Assembly (NCBI RefSeq): GCF_905220365.1
Contig: NC_061126.1
Span: forward strand, 3,782,001 to 3,846,000
Direction: 5' to 3'
Origin: Vanessa cardui
Lineage: Eukaryota > Arthropoda > Insecta > Lepidoptera > Nymphalidae
DNA length: 64,000 nt
Shown piece by piece: positions 34,941 through 47,461 of the stretch. Both the position numbers and the translations under genes were made by a program. A model generated the notes under the pieces. It was given only the letters and a program-made list of their open reading frames with translations. It was not told the DNA's origin and did no database searches. The number at the start of each line of letters is the position of its first letter. Within the stretch, counting starts at the first letter, position 1.

Positions 34941-36526
34941 TACTACAATCAGTATTGCTGTTTGTCTGTAGTAATTATGATAAGTGTACCCGATCGGATG
35001 CGCTTGCAAAACGCAAATATAATACTTGAAAAAATATTAGGGATATAATTAAATAAGCATTGGAATATGATAAAGGTATATTAGTGTTTATTAAATAATA
35101 GGTATACATTAGTCATATTAATTCATTAATTTTCTATTTGCTCATTTTTGATGAACTTCGGGGAAAATCCTAATACAATGGACGTAATACAATTAATTTA
35201 ATTATATAAAGGTTTAGAGTTTTCCAACTAATGTAGCTTTAAATTTTATGACGTCACTGGAAATTGAAAATGTAGGTACGCGGTAACGATGGCTACTACA
35301 TTGAAAAGGAACTTTTTGCTTTGTACAGTTCGCTAGCCGAGATTCGTTACTTTTTGGTCGGAAATACCTCTAAAATTTCAAGCAAGATACTAACTTATTA
35401 TATGTGTCTATTTTCAAAACTAAATTTTTCAATAAACTAAACCGTAGCAGAGATTTTTTTCTTCTAAGTTTCTTTAGTGATTTCTTTCTTTACTCGGCTA
35501 AACTAATAAACTGGTAATATTACTGGTTACCCTATCGTTTTATAAGTACTTCATACATTTATTAAATAATAAACGAAATAGGTACCTTACAAATATATAC
35601 AATGGAAAATAAAGTATTGTTGTTTCAAATAAACACGTTTGTATGTGTGCGTGCGTATTTGTACGTACATGTTTATTGTGTCTGGATTGTGGTGTGAGTA
35701 AAAAAACATTAAATATTTCGTAACCTCTCTCCGTTACAATCATCACATTATATATTGGATATTAAATATAAATTGTAAATTTTCTTTCGAGAGTAATACA
35801 CATATTGTTCCGCACGTACCAAGATTTAAATCATTTCTGTGATCTAAAGAAGCAATGAGCCATGTGGGCGTTATATCTTCCAAGCTCGGAAACATACGCT
35901 CTCATGTAGAAATAATATCGTTTCGGTGTTTGAAACACATTTCTCAAATGTAAAGTATAACACAACCCAGCTGTACTAAGCCTTTTGTATATTCGAATGA
36001 TGCGACGATTTTTAAGAGCATAAAGTTAAGACGTACTCGTATCATAACTTAAGTAAACAGAATAATTTGTGCTTAATATTTTTTTTTATATCAAATGCAA
36101 GAGTGGGCCAGAAGTTAAAATATACAAGTAAATTTAAGATAATAGATTCAAATATAACAGTGCACTTACTTTCCGTACATTTATTTGGTCTTATAATTTA
36201 TTTCCTATTTTGTGGTACAAACCTAAGAAACGCAAATTATTTTCCACGTTGTGAGAAATCTAGCAAGAATGGAATTTCTGTTCTACACAACTCTGTTGAT
36301 ACAACTGTATCATTAATAGCAATATAGTTATCAAGGTCATAAAATCAAGTAATATTGCCTGTATTAATGAAATAAGATTTCAATATGTCAATTGACTTCT
36401 GAGTCATTTCTTATGGTTAACGATAGGAACTACTGTAATAACAAGTTTAAGGTTATACTTGTTTTTTTTTAATATCAATTAAATCCAAAATAAAAATATG
36501 CTTTATGCAAAAAGGCTCATAACAGC
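34941..36526. other. unannotated sequence
   Basis: A GT-rich short run lies at 35640-35690. Frames at 35746-35540 and 36067-36327 have no coding character. No repeat was recognised. Confidence 0.35.
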
Positions 36527-36625
36527 GCTTTTGAATAGTCATGTTACATTGTCGAATTAAACCTAAAGCTACCATTGTTTCGGAAAGTATATTCTATTAA
36601 GAAGAACCGGGCAAGAATGCAAGTT
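36527..36625 (-). mobile_element. family F LINE 3' UTR fragment
   Basis: The plus strand reads CTTTTGAATAGTCATGTTAC, AAAGCTACCATTGTTTCGGA and AAGTATATTCTATTAAGAAG, then AACCGGGCAAG. This is the internal part of family F in reverse; both ends are lost. Confidence 0.55.
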
Positions 36626-38403
36626 TTTTTTTCCAAGATTGTATTTACAGAGTATGTCAATAAAGTACTAAATTTATAAATATCCTACCAAGAAATCAAT
36701 TAATCCTAAGTCCATGCTTTATTTGTTATCGAGTAATACCTTATTCAGAAATGTGGTTTTGACATGACTTTTAATTTTTAACAGTCCGAATTAAATGGTC
36801 AGTCTTTAAAATAGACATTGAGATACTAAATAAAAACCTGCTTAATTAAAATGTTCTTAAATAAAATATAAATTTGAAATAAAGATCTAATAAGGTTAAA
36901 AATTTGGATCAAATATCTATAAAACGCTGACAAAACCTTGAGCTGTCAATTTAAAGAGGATTTTAGTCACAAATTGTCATCTCATCCATTTTAACCCTGT
37001 CATAATAATTAGAATCTTGGACGTTTAATTTTTTTTTCTTCGCTCAAATTTTATCCTGAATATTTTTATGGTACTGCCTGTTATTCTATTAATTAATATT
37101 TCGCTACTGTTTTAATTCGATAGCTAAAAGCTTTTTATTTGTTGAAACATCGACACTGTGTACATAGTTATTGTAAGTTATCAATTCTGTATTTGTTCTT
37201 TACATATTTGATTCGTCATTCAAGTGGACAAAGCTAACAAACTTACGAGTTACGGTACACAATTATAAATAGTTAAATATCCTTATAAATAGTTCTAATG
37301 TGACAATGTCAGTCTGGAATAATATTTAGATTACGTTTATCATTAGATTCACTAGATAACGTACCTTTCCTATTTTAACATACCCGTAACTCATACCGTA
37401 TTTGGTTAGAATGACAAGTTTTCACAATGAGGTGCCACTAGTCAAAATGCGAATGAAAAATGCATTCAAAATACTACTACATTCAAAATACTTCTAGTTT
37501 AACTAATAGTTTAACTTATCAATTCAAACTTTCTTTTACTAGCTCTATCGAATCGAATTTTTATACACCATAATATGTCACATCTGTGTTAAGTTATCAC
37601 TGGTTCGGGATATCGACTATTCTAGAAGATATAGCAAACAAATTAGTAGGTACTTTTCGTCCTTAAAATTTATTACTTGCAACAAAGAATGTTCAACCAG
37701 CTTGTGAATTCGTGTAGCTGAAACTATAAAATGTATTTTATGAGAAAAATTGTTTCAATATTCAATCGAATACAGATTAATATTTATTTTTCTCTCAAAG
37801 AGGTGCACGTTATTTTTTTATAACAAATACAGATATAAAATAAATTATAAGATTTTTAAGAAGGTTCTACCAAGCGCTTTGAATTGTGATTTAAATAAAA
37901 CGTTGAGCTACCGCCCGCTCGTAATTTACATACATTTTACCAAAAGAATGCCAGCTGTTACTTTTATATACTTACTAAGTATTGTCAACTAAGTTGTTGA
38001 CCTGGCCTAAGTTAATCCTGAAAATCTCTCGTGAGAAAATTACAGTGTTATGTTAGAAATTGTAAGTAACAGTACGTAGTTAGGTAACGAATAGTATTGT
38101 AATGTTGTACCTCGGGAAGCAAGTAAAACCGATAGTCTTGGAATATTGAATATATTCAGCAATATGAGATTAAAACCTCATTTGATTATTAAACTGAGAA
38201 AAAAATGTATTAATGTACACACATACAAATACACTACAGGAAACATTTCCTATGCAAAAGGTTATCTCTGAGATTTGTCCCCGTCAGCTGATGTACGGTT
38301 GTTAAGACTATTTGTTTTTAATAATAGACTCTCTTGACCGGTTCCTACCTAGCCGACTATTGGTAGCCAATCGTGTTGGAAAATATATATGAATATAGTA
38401 AAG
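36626..38403. other. unannotated sequence
   Basis: AT-rich; nothing recognised up to the GC-richer patch that begins near 38280. Confidence 0.35.
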
Positions 38404-38447
38404 TGTGTAGACACACGGTGCTGCTCGCCAGTTCTAGTACTAGAACT
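38404..38447. repeat. two adjacent inverted motifs in a GC-richer patch
   Basis: GTGTGTAGACACAC (38404-38417) is a 6-bp-arm hairpin. AGTTCTAGTACTAGAACT (38430-38447) is a perfect 18-bp palindrome. They are 12 bp apart within 38280-38520, which is richer in G and C than its flanks and has no repeat signature. Confidence 0.7.
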
Positions 38448-38520
38448 TGATTTAACACGCTACCGGGTGTACTGATACTGTTATTAGATACTGCTTTCTA
38501 TAAAAACTCAGGTTAGCCTG

Positions 38521-39118
38521 CTTAAGTATGATAATTGTATGCAACGTAGCTGTTATTATTATTACAATCATAACGAATCTACAAAACAACAACCGAATGT
38601 TACATTCTTATATTAAAGAGGCGTCAGAATTAATATCTTCCCAAAACTTAAGGTTCTATCCTTCCATTAGCGCAAATTATTCCTGCATTGAACTCCTTTC
38701 ATTAAAACATTCGCACGTCGAGTGCTTTTAAACAATTAATTTATTTCCTCACAAAAGTCAGAGGTTCGGAATTCGTAATGAAGTTCTGTTCCTGAAAATG
38801 TCATCGACATGAAATAAACTATATATTATCTCGTTCATGTTTGTATGGTTGTTTAATATTTATTAATTGAACAATGGTATTTGTGTTGTGAGAATTTCAA
38901 AGTAAGTTTAATAGAAATAACCTAAAAAATTTTTCAGGTATTTTTCAACTCGATTTTTGATGCTTCATTCGAGTTATAAAATAGCTCTACGCAGAATAAA
39001 CATACAGCAACTTTTCATCTATTTTCTACTTTCACGATTTCCAGCAAATCATATTTGATATAAAGAGATAATCTTGTTATTCTTTGATGAGACGTTATGT
39101 TATAATTTTAATAAACAT
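38521..39118. other. unannotated sequence
   Basis: AT-rich; nothing recognised. Confidence 0.35.
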
Positions 39119-39142
39119 ATTGAGTGTAATATTACACTCAAT
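39119..39142. repeat. perfect 24-bp palindrome
   Basis: The arm ATTGAGTGTAAT is followed immediately by its exact reverse complement, with no spacer. It stands in AT-rich DNA next to no other recognisable feature. Confidence 0.85.
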
Positions 39143-39834
39143 GTTCGTATCTTATAATATATTTTTAATAACGGCAAAGATACGCGTTATTAGACACTAA
39201 ATTGTTAAAGGATATTGCTTTTCTTAAACAAAGTTGATGAGAAAATATTGTATATAAAGCTTTAACTATCCTTTATGTTATTATATTGGTATCATATTCC
39301 TTATTTATTTTTAAAGCATGTACCTCACCTGCGTATTTCAAGAAAATAAATTAATTTATTGATAACGATCGATCAATAAAAAGAAATAATAAAAATATAA
39401 CTAAGCAATTTATATTAGCCACTGGTGACAACGGTGCATTAAAGTAGAAAATGCTGCTAGCATTATTTGTACCATAAGATCGATACTTTCGCACAGAAGA
39501 TAATATTTACTTATTTGAGTACTATTAACGTAAACGCACGTATTATGATGACGTATTCATTTTAAACATTACAATTAATAATTATTAGTTTACAACCCCA
39601 ACGCGGAAGGGTAAAGAGTTGTGATTACTTGTTTCGAAATTGGAATTTTATGTATGGTACTCCTGACATTTTTTGTGCAAAATGCCATAATGATCAGTTC
39701 AGTAGTTAAGATATGATATGTAGTAAATATTTTATATTTAATTACGTACAACGGCAGCTTAGGTTCCACAAAATGCATTAAATTATTTTATTAAAAACTA
39801 ACTTATTCTGAATTGTACCTAAAGTTGACAATTT
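39143..39834. other. unannotated sequence
   Basis: AT-rich, with nothing recognised. A 62-codon minus-strand frame (39778-39590) is not supported. Confidence 0.35.
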
Positions 39835-40870
39835 ATAAATAAAATTTTAACAAAAAGAAAAACCGACTTCAATCAAAACACTATTTTAAAACAAATGAAT
39901 ATGCACGAAAAAGTAATAAAAATAATTGCGTATTCAACATATTTTTTAGAGTCTTCCTAAGTTAAATGAAATGAAAAATATTAGACTACTTAAAAGTCGA
40001 TTAACGATTATATCATGTAGTTATAATTATTGTTATATTTGGAGCCGGTGTCAGCCACGGTGCCCTTGCCCCAACAATCAAAAGAAAGAAGCGATACGAG
40101 CCCCTTGATTGATCCAGTATATTATTGTGTAAAAGGTAATTTGTAAAAAACATATTTGTTAAAGTATTCTCGTATTGTTTTTTGATAGATATACTGTAGG
40201 GTTTTATTGGTTACTGTTCCTATATCTTTAAATCTACGCAACGGATTTTGATGCGGTTTTTTTTAAAAGATAGTGTGATTCAAGGGAAAGGTTTGTGTAT
40301 ATAATACATGAACAATATAGTAAAGAAACACTGATAATTTCAGAAGTTTGCGATGTGATGTCGTATATAAACAAATTCTGTAGTATATTTAGTATCAGTA
40401 TTGCACCCGTGCGAAGCCGGGGTGGGTAGCTAGTTGATTATAATATTCGACTATGATAATTACATAAACATAACCACATTACGGAAGGTGACTCAAATAT
40501 CCAAATAACCTATAAATAAAAGATTCGACCGAGTATCGCTAACGTGCTCCTCAGAATTGTTCCGTTCCCTTCCGTTCCGTTACTTTGTCATGGATCCTGT
40601 GCTCAGAACCTTACCAAACTTTCACCAAATTACCCTTGAAGTATATATTTTATAATAAAAAAAGAATCATCAAAATTGGTTAACGTAATTTTCAGTTATT
40701 CACCTATTTGTCGCGCATATACATAATGCAAATTTAAGACTTATGTCGTTTTCACATGGATACCATCATCGGAAAAAAAAATAAAAAAAATGGGACCCCA
40801 CGGGAAGCACTACCTTTCAAACAAAAACAGACGAATTGATAACCTCCTCCTTTTGGAAGTCGGTTGAAAA
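39835..40870 (+). mobile_element. composite element, copy 1 (internally deleted)
   Basis: From ATAAATAAAATTTTAAC to GGAAGTCGGTTGAAAA it matches the copy at 55914-57628 with roughly a dozen substitutions by eye. It lacks two blocks: the second fold-back arm plus ~380 bp (junction at about 40210-40214, GTTTTATTGG|TTA|CTGTTCC), and ~80 bp around the poly-A run (junction near 40826). Outer motifs ACCGACTTC (39862-39870) and GAAGTCGGT are inverted. A 5'-truncated Helitron-like family C element occupies 40214-40433 and keeps its CTAG end. No coding frame. Confidence 0.75.
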
Positions 40871-42500
40871 CATAGTTTTTACTTACTAAATTCACACAGA
40901 ATAACCAAAACTTAGTGCCATCAACTTAATTGTTAATATTGCTGAACACATTTCATGATTTGAATTTCTCCACTGCACAAATATCTGCAGATCTTAGGAA
41001 GCGTGAAATTTTAACAGTCTAAAATTCAAAACATTAATTTAGAATTTCATTAAGGTTCCATTGAAGAAACCTTCTAGATCGTATACCGTATATTAATCCC
41101 ATTCTATTAACTTCATATTGAAACCATATGGTTATATAAAAGCATGCACAAAAGGTTAATGAATTCGTGGTCAAATGAGTCGTGAGCGTTGAATGCTTTC
41201 CGACTCGCATAAACTAATTTATTCATCAAGATCTTATCGCGTTTGTCGCAGTGTTTAATGTAAAGTTACGTAACTAATATACCCTCTAATGAGCGGTTGA
41301 GACATTGTGTTTTATAATATATAATTAAGAGATAAATATTTATGTACTCTATTGTTTTAATTATATTTAAAATAATACATTTAGGTGAAATATTGTTGAT
41401 TTCAATAAATACATTTAAAGCGTTTAGTGATAATAGAGCAATGATGGCGAAGTTTTTTTTAGTATTTTTTGGAGTGCAGATTATTAGAAAAACCTTGATA
41501 GTATTTAAATAGCGATGAATTAAGCGTTTTATATAATATTACTAACAACAAGTTTTGTATACGCTCATCAAAGTTAAAACTAAACTCAATTTATCAGTAA
41601 TATTAATAACATTATAAAGGCGACCGTAGCTACGTTTGTCTTTAACCACAAAACCAAGTTAGATGAAATTCGGTATGAAGAAAGAACTCCAAGGCAGGGC
41701 TAAAAGCGATAAAGAATACTCTTTACACTCAATTATAGGGGACTAAAATAAGCGAAGCTGCAGGAAACTACAGACATCGTAAAAACATGTGTTTTGGACA
41801 TGACAAAAACGTATCCACATTGATGAAATGGGCTTTAAGTCTCATCAAGAAAAAAGGAGGTCTGCCCAGAAGTGAAACATTTCACTTTTACTTTGATATC
41901 CTAATATTCCGTCTGAATAATGTGATCCAGCTCAATAACAGACACAGAACATGACATTTAAAACAGCAAGAAAAACGCTTTGCATTTAATATTACATCTC
42001 ACTCATACGTACAACTATGAAAAGTTTGAATACATTGACATCTTGAAAAGTCATCAAAATACGTTAAAGTTAAGTAACACATTACGCTCGAAAGAAAGCT
42101 AAGTCCATTAGACCTCGAATAATTCCTTTAACATTTGAAATTCGTTGAAACGTTAAATATTTCGAACGCGTATTTTGTTTGTTGGAGAGTTGTAACTACA
42201 TAAATATGTAAACCGGCTATTAGGGATTTAGTAAACTGAAATGAGGTTGGAGGGTAGGATATTACGTAAATTATGAACCTCGCCACACCCGACGCCGAAA
42301 TATGAAGGTGAACTGTAATCTATTTAAACTACGCATTTTGTTTTACAATAATACCTTCATGAAAGGGGATGAGATAGAGGGATTTAATCAAAGTAGCATC
42401 CACCTGAATCATCTATATAATATAATGGATTTTGGTTAATCTGTTTACGATTAATTAGTTTTGGCAACACAAATGTTGACACTTATTTAAGTTACTAGTA
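40871..42500. other. unannotated sequence
   Basis: Nothing is recognised. Segment 42230-42310 (CCTCGCCACACCCGACGCCG) is a small GC-richer patch without an open frame or splice signals that I trust. Confidence 0.35.
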
Positions 42501-42684
42501 GTACTAGCGGATTCGCTCACGTTTTAGATGGTTGTTTGTTGTCTTAGGCAAAAAGCCGCCTATGTTCTTTTTTGGAGTACATGTTTGCTTCATACCACTT
42601 CATATGATTTCATGAAATTCGGTTCAGCGGTTTCGTTGTGAAAGAGCGACAGAGTTACTTTTATTTATAATATTAAGATAGATT
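42501..42684 (+). mobile_element. family D short repeat
   Basis: GTACTAGCGGATTCGCTCAC, GTTGTCTTAGGCAAAAAGCC, TTTTTGGAGTACATGTTTGC, CGGTTCAGCGGTTTCG and GAAAGAGCGACAGAGTTACT precede TTATAATATTAAGATAG. Read in reverse, the left end is ...CGCTAG|T, a Helitron-like terminus. Read forward, the right end resembles RTE tails. Class left open. Confidence 0.6.
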
Positions 42685-42911
42685 AAATTTATGAACTTTT
42701 TGAAACTGTCTATTAAGATGTCTATTATATGTCTATATATCTGTCCATATGCCAAGAATGTATGTAGGTGAATGATATGTAGTTTATAATTATGTATATA
42801 TTTTGATATATAATATATATTATATTATTACATGTGTATTATTTGGATGTAATTGTGTGTAGTTTATTATTATTTTAATATTATATTAGTATACCTAAAT
42901 TGTAGTTATTA

Positions 42912-43105
42912 CCTCCTCTTTCTATCTGCACTTACCTGTTCTCGTCTTAACCTCCTATCACCAAAGGTTGTCTCTGAGAGATCGCTATAAGCGATACGAC
43001 CGCCTTTTGGCACCATTTGTTGTTTTTTTTTTCTTTCTGTTTCTTTATAACGATTAACTGTCGTGTAATGTGTTGTGCAATAAAGTATTTTAAATAAATA
43101 AAAAT
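42912..43105 (+). mobile_element. 3' end of a non-LTR (LINE) retrotransposon
   Basis: CTCGTCTTAACCTCCTATCA is followed by GGTTGTCTCTGAGAGATCGC, the short stem CGCTATAAGCG, GACCGCCTTTTGG, a T-rich tract, CAATAAAGTATTTTAAATAA and an A-rich tail. The whole layout is typical of lepidopteran LINE 3' UTRs. No coding remnant. Confidence 0.75.
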
Positions 43106-43198
43106 AAAGCCTCATATAAACATTTGGACCATGTAACCGGACGCCATGACTATTAAAACATATAGCAGTACATATATAACTTTGTCTTTTAATTTTAT

Positions 43199-43302
43199 TT
43201 CGGTAGAATCTACTTTCCGAACTGGTGGATAGTTTCGCAAATTGACGATTCCAAAGTGCTTGTAAGAGTCTACTTGAACAAAGTATATTTTAATTTTAAT
43301 TC
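43199..43302 (+). mobile_element. family F LINE 3' end, truncated
   Basis: CGGTAGAATCTACTTTCCGA, ACTGGTGGATAGTTTCGC and CAAAGTGCTTGTAAGAGTCT lead to ACTTGAACAAAGTATATTTT and a decayed ATTTTA tail. Confidence 0.65.
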
Positions 43303-43705
43303 TGATATAGCTAGTTCAGATAAAACAACATTAGGTTTAACTTTTTTCAATTTACTCAATCAGCACAATGAAGATTTTAATTTAATCTGGTTATTTTTAA
43401 GTTATTAATTTCGGTATTCACGAGTCTCGTGGATAAGACATTCGTAGATAATGTCGAAATATTGAGCTCTACCGAACAAAAATAAAAAAAACATGGTAAA
43501 TATTCCGAAATTAATAACTTTAATAACACAATGAAATTGTAAAACAACTGTTAAAAGCTTACTAAGATCCTTTAGAGGTCTAATTTAAGAAAGGCACTTA
43601 GTATTTTTATTTGTTAATATGGAAACAAACCCGAACAAAGTAGCTTAGATATCATTTCAGATTATAAGTCACAGGCACGGAATGTAAATGTCAAGCTAGA
43701 CGAAA
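43303..43705. other. unannotated sequence
   Basis: AT-rich; no feature recognised. Confidence 0.35.
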
Positions 43706-43857
43706 ACTTGAGAGAAGGGTTTCCACCACGCTCCCACAAAACTTCACCTGACACATGTAGGTTTATCAACGATCCTTTCCCACCGAGCACGAGATGAAAT
43801 ATAAACACAAATCTACCAATAAATGTCAATGTTGCTCACTCGGATTGGTACCTTAGG
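43706..43857 (-). mobile_element. S1 SINE, degenerate
   Basis: GAGAGAAGGGTTTCCACCAC, CTGACACATGTAGGTTTATC, GAGCACGAGATGAAATATAA and ACACAAATCT follow the inverted S1 body. The head is decayed beyond TGTTGCTCACTCGGATTGGT. Confidence 0.55.
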
Positions 43858-44546
43858 TTAATATTTAATTTTTCTAACCGGAAATAATTTTTTAGAATTT
43901 GATACCTGAATTTGATTCTTTGATAAAAAAAAATGTACCTATAAACATAATCAGAATGAGTTACATAAATAATGTCATTAATATTAAAACCTTAATAAGA
44001 TATTAATGAAAATTTTTATTTATTTGTTATTTTATATTCACACATTTGTACGTTGTATTCTTACATTGTTTTGCACTATCGTGAACAAAAGACGTCGTAC
44101 TTTTAGATAATTCATAAAATATGTAAACAGTTAATGTGGTCACTTTTTTAACGCTAGCTTACTGGCTATTTTAGACTATAAACTATTTCTTAGCGACATT
44201 TTATTCAAATCTAGTAAGCCAATGAAACTCTCAAATGTATTATTTTATTAAGTTATAAAATAATTTTAAACACTTACTTGTATCTATAAAATAGTCGACG
44301 ATACATTGTCTATGATATAGATATAAAATATAAACCAATCCAATGGTTTATGTTCTGATATAAATGTTGTGTTTAATGCTCACGTAGGTACTAGGAATGT
44401 GCGAAACAACACGCTATAAATAAAGTTTTATTTGATATATGCTCGAAGACGAGCGATGTACGAGCGTAATCGGACCCAACGGTCATGTAAGGAGCCGGTT
44501 ACATTTTATTTATCTTTACTTATTTTTGATTTGTTTCAAATTATAT
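43858..44546. other. unannotated sequence
   Basis: AT-rich; no feature recognised. Confidence 0.35.
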
Positions 44547-44796
44547 GATGCGACACGCCCCGGCTTTGCACGGCAATACTGATGCTAAATATACTACAGA
44601 ATTTGTTTATCAAAAATTATCAGTGTTTCTATACTATATTGTCCACGTATACAAAAACCTTCTCGAATCACTCTATCTTTTAAACAAAATTCACATCACG
44701 GATTTTGATGCAGATCCGTTGCATAGTTTTAAAGATTTGAGCATGCATAGGGATATAAGGACAGTGAAAGCGACATTGTTTTATACTATGTAGTGA
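44547..44796 (-). mobile_element. family C Helitron-like element, about 250 bp
   Basis: On the minus strand it starts at 44796 with TCACTACATAGTATAAAACA after a host A. It passes AAATCACGGATTTTGATGC-like landmarks and ends GCCGTGCAAAGCCGGGGCG...CATC, where the intact copy has CTAG. Its length matches the 252-bp copy at 56859-57110. The 82-codon plus-strand frame across it is not a gene. Confidence 0.65.
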
Positions 44797-46789
44797 TGTA
44801 GTGATTACGATTTATCGATTTTGAATCGTTTATTGCTAAGCCTTGGGATAAGATTGCTTGTAACAGAAACGACATGATGTTTTCATTGACGTCATGCCTA
44901 CATATAATGAAACATATACATGTATTTTCATAGAGAAACTCAATGATTTTTTTGCATACTAATCCGGGGACTATAAACGCATAAATCTATAAAACTTTAT
45001 AACACACAAACCTTTCTTATAGTCACACAACTCCTTCATTTATGTCCCTCACAAACGTTGATTGATTTCCCATACACCCTTAAAGGATTATTTTCGTGAT
45101 AATAATTTAACTATGTACTTCCTGGACTCAAAACTAGAAACCTCGAACTTGATTTAAGCATGACAAGGTAACAGACAGACTTACTGTCATCTTGTAACAT
45201 TTGTTCATTGGTTACCTTTGATTAGTTTTAAGTTATTCAATAAGTATAAATTTCTTTGAATAAAATATTTTCGTAGCGGAGGTTTCTACTTTAAAATATC
45301 ATACATGAAGTCCTATATTGTGCACTAATAACAGTTCGGGCTTAAATATTATTTCTTATTTCTATTTATTTCACAAAACCATGCTGAATACCATAGATTG
45401 TTCAAGTTTTCGACCAATGATATCGCGTCAAAAGTTGTTTATTCGGGTTTTGTCCTCGTGACATTGTAATAGACTAAACATAAGTCATTTCTTAATTAAA
45501 TAAGTAAACCAAACTATTAAATAGCTAGTAATTCAGATTATTTATTTAATTGTGAAGTATGTAGTTAGTTCGTAATAGTACAATTTATATAAGAAAATCG
45601 ATACTTTATGATATAAGTGACTTCACTACTACAGAATAAATTAATTTAATCAATATTCATTTCCCTAAAGGGTTTATTTTGATTAAAGTCTAAAAATGAA
45701 CAGTTTCGTATTATTTGCAGCTCCATTCCCTACGCGGTGCCGAAAACCATTCCAATTTCGTTCTTTATTAGAATCGTTCCATGTTTGAATCGTTAGGCAG
45801 TTTGTCAACCACGGAGCAATATCGATTTTTTTTTTGTTTTATTCACTTTACGTATATTGTAGTCTGAACCAATAAATCTTGTGCACAATGGTTGTCTTCC
45901 CCGTTCATCAGGGTTTTTATACGCTTCAGGATTCCAAGCTTAAGCTACTTTACGATGTATTTCTTCCTCAATGACGTTTGATAAATGACTCACTGGTCTT
46001 ATTACTGAAGGTATATTGGATTCGAAACCATAAAATGTTACTTATCCATTCCTAATACATACTAATTCTTTTTTTGGTATTGCTTTTCAAAATATATGCC
46101 GATTTCCTTTTTGGAAGAAATATAACGTTTTATGGTATCATATAAAACGGGTGAGTCAAATGGCTTCGTGCCAGTTGAAGAATTATTTATTATGGAAATA
46201 TCATAGCGGTGATACGCGTAGTAAAATTATTCATTACAATAACAGTTTTAATACAAAATAATCATATCAATTTGGAGTACGATACAAAACCCATTTTTTG
46301 CTCAAGACAGAAAGCTATGTCATTCAATCATAAATACTAACTCAAATCAGTAACAGTATTTGTTTCAGTTCATTATAATAATTGACATGGCTAATCAATT
46401 ATAGTTTAGAATCTATGCCAAATGTCATAGTTGTTTTTGGATATCTGTAGTAAAGCTATGATAAATTAAACTACTGACAAAACGTTTGTCAGATATCATA
46501 GGTGATTGATGTAAGATTACGAATTAAAAGATAAATAATATTGTTCGTTTGTATAAGTTGAGTTTTTCGTTACATTTGTACATGAATCCTTTCATGTTTA
46601 AAGCAGGTTTATGAATGTTATACTCAAATACAAAGCATAAAATTTGTAAAAAGCTTTTTAATTACAGATATGCATCTAAATAAATCGAGAAGTTCCGTGA
46701 CAATTTTTTGTTAAATTGTTAAGAAAAATAATATATTTTATGTAATTTTTTAAATAAATATTATAGATAATAGAATTCTGGTCCGAATA
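44797..46789. other. 2.0 kb without recognisable features
   Basis: AT-rich, with no repeats, RNA genes or credible frames seen. Confidence 0.4.
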
Positions 46790-47428
46790 ATTTTTTGTTA
46801 TTATAGTATATAGGTTGGCGGACGAGCATATGGGCCACCTGATGGTAAGTGGTCACCATTACCCATAGACAATGACGCTGTAAGAAATATTACAACAACA
46901 GCCTGTAAATTCCTACTGCTGGGCTAAAGGCCTCCCCTCCCTTTAAGGAGAAGGTTTGGAACATATTCCACCACGCTGTTCCAATGCGGGTTGGTGGAAT
47001 ACACATGTGGCAGAATTTCTATGAAATTTGTCACATGCAGGTTTCCTTACGATGTTTTCCTTCACCGCTGAGCACGAGATGAATTATAAAGACAAATTAC
47101 GCACATGAATCAGCGGTGCTTGCCTGGGTTTGAACCCGCAATCATCGGTTAAGATGCACGCGTTCTAACAACTGGGCCATCTCTACTCTTAACGGAAAGA
47201 AAAGGAAAAGAAAAAGAAAAAAAGAAATATTAACTATTTCTTAAATCGTTTATGCGCCACTATCCTTGGGAACTAAGATATTATGTCCCCTATGCCTATA
47301 GTTACACTGGCTCACTCACCCTTTAAACTGGAATACAACAATACTGAGTACTGTCGTTTGGCGCTAGAATAACTGTTGAGTAGGTAGGTATCTACTCAGA
47401 CGGGCTTGCACAAAGCCCTACCACCAAG
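46790..47428 (+). mobile_element. family B repeat interrupted by an S1 SINE
   Basis: The left part, 46790-46892, has TATAGGTTGGCGGACGAGCA, CCACCTGATGGTAAGTGGTC and CATAGACAATGACGCTGTAA. The right part resumes at 47222 with AAGAAATATTAACTATTTC and runs through CACTATCCTTGGGAACTAAG, GTTACACTGGCTCACTCACC and ACGGGCTTGCACAAAGCCC to TACCACCAAGT. Together they are the most complete family B copy in the window (about 310 bp without the insert). Class unknown. Confidence 0.75.
46893..47221 (-). mobile_element. S1 SINE nested in family B, with 11-bp target-site duplication
   Basis: AAGAAATATTA at 46882-46892 is repeated exactly at 47222-47232. The SINE is nearly full length (box B GGGTTTGAACCCG, box A AACTGGGCCATC in reverse). 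Between its 5' end (near 47190) and the right duplication lie ~30 extra purine-rich bases (AACGGAAAGAAAAGGAAAAG and so on) that belong to neither SINE nor family B. Confidence 0.9.
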
Positions 47429-47445
47429 TAAAGTTAAGTAGGTAA

Positions 47446-47461
47446 GGTTAGGTTAGGTTAG
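47446..47461. repeat. short interstitial TTAGG tract
   Basis: GGTTAGGTTAGGTTAG is three units of TTAGG, the usual insect telomere repeat, directly after a family B end. Confidence 0.6.
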
